A stretch of 64,000 bases of DNA from positions 639,476-703,475 of the forward strand of contig NZ_FRCM01000005.1 in the NCBI RefSeq assembly GCF_900142915.1, in the 5' to 3' direction. Of the stretch, positions 61,898 through 64,000 are shown piece by piece. Position 1 is the first letter of the stretch. Each line of letters starts with the position of its first letter. Position numbers and translations under genes: made by a program. The notes under the pieces were generated by a model. It did no database searches. It was not told where the DNA came from and was given only the letters and a program-made list of their open reading frames with translations. The DNA comes from Mucilaginibacter sp. OK098. GTDB lineage: Bacteria; Bacteroidota; Bacteroidia; Sphingobacteriales; Sphingobacteriaceae.

Positions 61898-62711
61898 TTG
61901 TCGAATATATTGATTGATTTAAAAAGAAGTGTAGGTGTTTAGTAAAAACTGAAAGATTTTCTTTTCTTTCAATCGTCAATTTCTGTGTCTAAACGGGCAT
62001 TATAACCATATTAATGGTTAAACATCCTGTAACTTTTTTAAAAATCCAAATGGAGTACTCCATAGATAACCAACGGATACAGTCAACGTAAATTTATAAA
62101 TGATCGGGTTGAATTAACTATTCATCGGTTAGAAATGGAAGTTGACCGATGAAAAATAAGTAAACGACAAGCTGTTTAACAGAATCGCACCAGTATTTTA
62201 ACTTGCATAATAAAAAGTAAGGTTTAAGGCAAGAATTGTGATGTAATCATTAGTATATCAGTCTGTTAACAGTTTTTAATTATTATTTATTCTTGTCTTT
62301 TTTACATTTATTTTTTTTTAAGATAGTTTTCCACATTTTCTTTTAAAGAAAAAATACTCTTTATGCACCATTGTCAGCAGCTTTTTGGTTTCTGTCGTCA
62401 TTATTATATTATGTGTCGAAACTAGTATAAAGCCTGCGTTTCATTGCAGTTTCTTTGTAGTGTAAGAATTTTGTTACCGCGCAATAAATTTTCAAGGTAA
62501 CAGAATTATACTAATGAAGCATTTAATGATAATCTCTTAGGGCTTCGGAAAGTTTTGGCAGCTTTTATTCGTGTTTGTTGCCTTGACGCTAAACCTTAAC
62601 ACTGTCTTAAAACAACGGTTTGATAAATCTTGATGAACAAATAGATTAATAGCAAATGGTTATTGCTATTGGCGTGATTAAAACTGTTGGAATTAACAAA
62701 ATAAATATAAG
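61898..62711. other. Intergenic stretch of 814 bases, mostly featureless
   Basis: It is AT-rich and lies between divergent genes. One short dyad TTTTCTTT/AAAGAAAA is at about 62337-62353. I see no ORF, tRNA or repeat. It presumably carries the promoters of the XRE gene and the collagen-like gene, possibly with long leaders. Confidence 0.5.
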
Positions 62712-64000
62712 ATGAAAAAACACCTACTCCTGAGCCTGGCATCTATGCTGTTCGTGTTATCTCTTGCTGCCCAGCAAAAGGTAAAGGACGGAACTGTATT
62801 AAACGGTAACCTGCCTAACAAGGATGCTTTACTTGAATTGGAAACCAACAACAAAGGCTTTCTGATAGCAAGGGTTGCATTGGCCCAAACTACGAATCCT
62901 GCGCCGTTAACGGCGCATGTCGCCGGTATGATGGTTTATAACACAGCCACAAATGGCGATGTTATCCCTGGTATTTACTACAACGATGGTACCAAATGGG
63001 TAATAGGCAGGGGCTCAAACGGGACACTTATCATTGATGCAGAACCAGGTAAAACGGGTACTCCGGGCACTCCCGGGCAGACCGGAGGCCCCGGGGCGGG
63101 TACTACAATTGTGACCAATGATAGTGGTACATGGGTATATAATCCAACCACTAATACCTGGACAAATATAAATGGGCCGGCAGGCCCTCAAGGCCCCATC
63201 GGTCCAACTGGTGTGGCCGGTCCGGCTGGTGCAACAGGAGCACAAGGTCCGATAGGTTTGACAGGAGCCACCGGTGCCGCAGGAACTAATGGAGCGGACG
63301 GTGCAACAGGCGCTACTGGTGCACAAGGCCCGATAGGCTTAACCGGAGCCACTGGTGCAGCAGGAACTAATGGAACAGACGGTGCAACAGGTGCTACCGG
63401 CGCGCAAGGCCCGATAGGCTTAACCGGAGCCACTGGTGCAGCAGGAACTAATGGAACAGACGGTGCAACAGGTCCGGCAGGTGCAACGGGTGCAACCGGT
63501 GCTCAAGGCCCGATAGGTTTAACTGGTGCCACCGGCGCGGCAGGGACTAATGGAGCAGACGGTGCAACAGGTCCGGCAGGTGCAACGGGAGCCACTGGAG
63601 CGCCAGGTCCGATAGGTTTAACCGGAGCTACAGGTGCAGCAGGAACAAATGGAACAGACGGAGCAACAGGTCCGGCAGGTGCAACGGGAGCAACCGGTGC
63701 CCAAGGCCCGATAGGCTTAACTGGTGCCACTGGCGCAGCAGGAACTAATGGAACAGACGGTGCAACAGGCGCTACCGGTGCCCAAGGCCCGGTAGGCTTA
63801 ACAGGAGCTACAGGCGCTGCAGGGACTAATGGAGCGGACGGAGCAACAGGTCCGGCAGGCGCAACGGGAGCAACCGGTGCTCAAGGCCCGATAGGTTTAA
63901 CCGGAGCCACTGGCGCAGCAGGAACAAATGGAACAGACGGAGCAACAGGTCCGGCAGGTGCAACGGGAGCAACCGGTGCCCAAGGCCCAATAGGTTTAAC
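62712..64000 (+). CDS. Collagen-like repeat surface protein (partial, runs off the window)
   Basis: A signal peptide (MKKHLLLSLASMLFVLSLAA) is followed by a head domain of about 130 residues with NKGFLIARVALAQ and GMMVYNTATNGDVIPGIYY, a common opening of Bacteroidota surface and tail-fibre-like proteins. From about 63175 the frame is uninterrupted Gly-X-Y: GAQGPIGLTGATGAAGTNG and GADGATGPAGATGAT in units of 27 or 33 residues. Collagen-like stalks form triple helices and usually carry a C-terminal knob. The 3' end is missing, so length and anchoring are unknown. Confidence 0.85.
   Translation, partial: MKKHLLLSLASMLFVLSLAAQQKVKDGTVLNGNLPNKDALLELETNNKGFLIARVALAQTTNPAPLTAHVAGMMVYNTATNGDVIPGIYYNDGTKWVIGRGSNGTLIIDAEPGKTGTPGTPGQTGGPGAGTTIVTNDSGTWVYNPTTNTWTNINGPAGPQGPIGPTGVAGPAGATGAQGPIGLTGATGAAGTNGADGATGATGAQGPIGLTGATGAAGTNGTDGATGATGAQGPIGLTGATGAAGTNGTDGATGPAGATGATGAQGPIGLTGATGAAGTNGADGATGPAGATGATGAPGPIGLTGATGAAGTNGTDGATGPAGATGATGAQGPIGLTGATGAAGTNGTDGATGATGAQGPVGLTGATGAAGTNGADGATGPAGATGATGAQGPIGLTGATGAAGTNGTDGATGPAGATGATGAQGPIGL
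63245..64000 (+). repeat. 81/99-bp coding tandem repeats of the collagen-like gene
   Basis: The marker CCGATAGG recurs at spacings of about 81 or 99 bases; the long unit adds GGTCCGGCAGGTGCAACG. The units differ mainly at third codon positions, so they are under protein-level selection and also prone to slippage. Confidence 0.7.

Noticed and set aside
63015..63730. Long minus-strand ORFs rich in Pro/Ala/Val opposite the collagen-like repeats
   Set aside because: They are the complement of Gly-X-Y codons (GGx read backwards gives Pro/Ala/Thr); no start signal or domain, and they break where the coding repeats vary.
63245..64000. Regular repeats that could be taken for a CRISPR array
   Set aside because: The units are in frame, code for Gly-X-Y, vary at third positions and have no unique spacers; no cas genes are present.

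Overview
The window looks like a chromosome segment of a Bacteroidota bacterium, most likely Sphingobacteriaceae (Mucilaginibacter/Pedobacter type). The grounds are sparse Shine-Dalgarno signals, TAnnTTTG-type -7 boxes, 800-residue double-module FtsX/MacB permeases, a fused CcoN-CcoO oxidase subunit, barrel proteins ending in Phe, and the mix of YceI, Usp, LytTR and M56 proteins. No taxonomy search was possible, so this is inference.

Layout. 1-9.3 kb: end of a BamA/TamA-type outer-membrane protein, a tiny coiled-coil gene, an NHL-repeat lipoprotein, a MITE-like inverted-repeat element, a 1317-residue Pls/PosA-type single-module NRPS, an S41 peptidase and a two-module secreted protein split by an in-frame TGA. 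9.4-9.9 kb: a SAM-I riboswitch followed only by a tRNA-Cys gene. 9.9-12.5 kb: transglutaminase-like protein plus Anbu proteasome-like protease, and a YdcF protein. 12.5-18.1 kb: a BlaI/BlaR1 system whose M56 sensor carries a long tandem-repeat ectodomain, with two secreted paralogues of that ectodomain in the same operon. 18.4-31.7 kb: three orphan ABC permeases, an Fsr-like MFS transporter, a barrel protein, an SDR/AraC pair and an HtrA-like protease.

32-58 kb is the most striking part. It starts at tRNA-Arg(CCG) and holds a self-contained low-oxygen programme. It has a soluble FixL-type kinase whose PAS keeps the heme His and both distal Arg positions, translationally coupled to a response regulator fused to a CRP/FNR module with an FNR-type recognition helix (E-x-x-S-R). 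Around them lie ccoNO-ccoQ-ccoP-ccoG-fixH-tauE, ccoI-ccoS, hemN, three universal stress proteins, a BON protein, a flavin-binding PNPOx-like protein, a zinc alcohol dehydrogenase operon, two YceI proteins, a porin, a catalytically dead L,D-transpeptidase homologue and a 586-residue Cys-rich protein of unknown function. Nearly every transcription unit is preceded, usually 50-80 bp before the start codon, by a 14-bp palindrome of the form ATGAY-N4-RTCAT. I infer that the fused regulator binds these sites and that the region is one oxygen-responsive regulon. The block is flanked by two copies of the tRNA trailer/terminator and by two copies of the 3' end of the L,D-transpeptidase-like gene, which suggests island-like acquisition or rearrangement, though no integrase is visible.

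58-64 kb: a LytTR response regulator, a membrane histidine kinase, an XRE regulator, and the start of a collagen-like repeat protein that runs off the window end.
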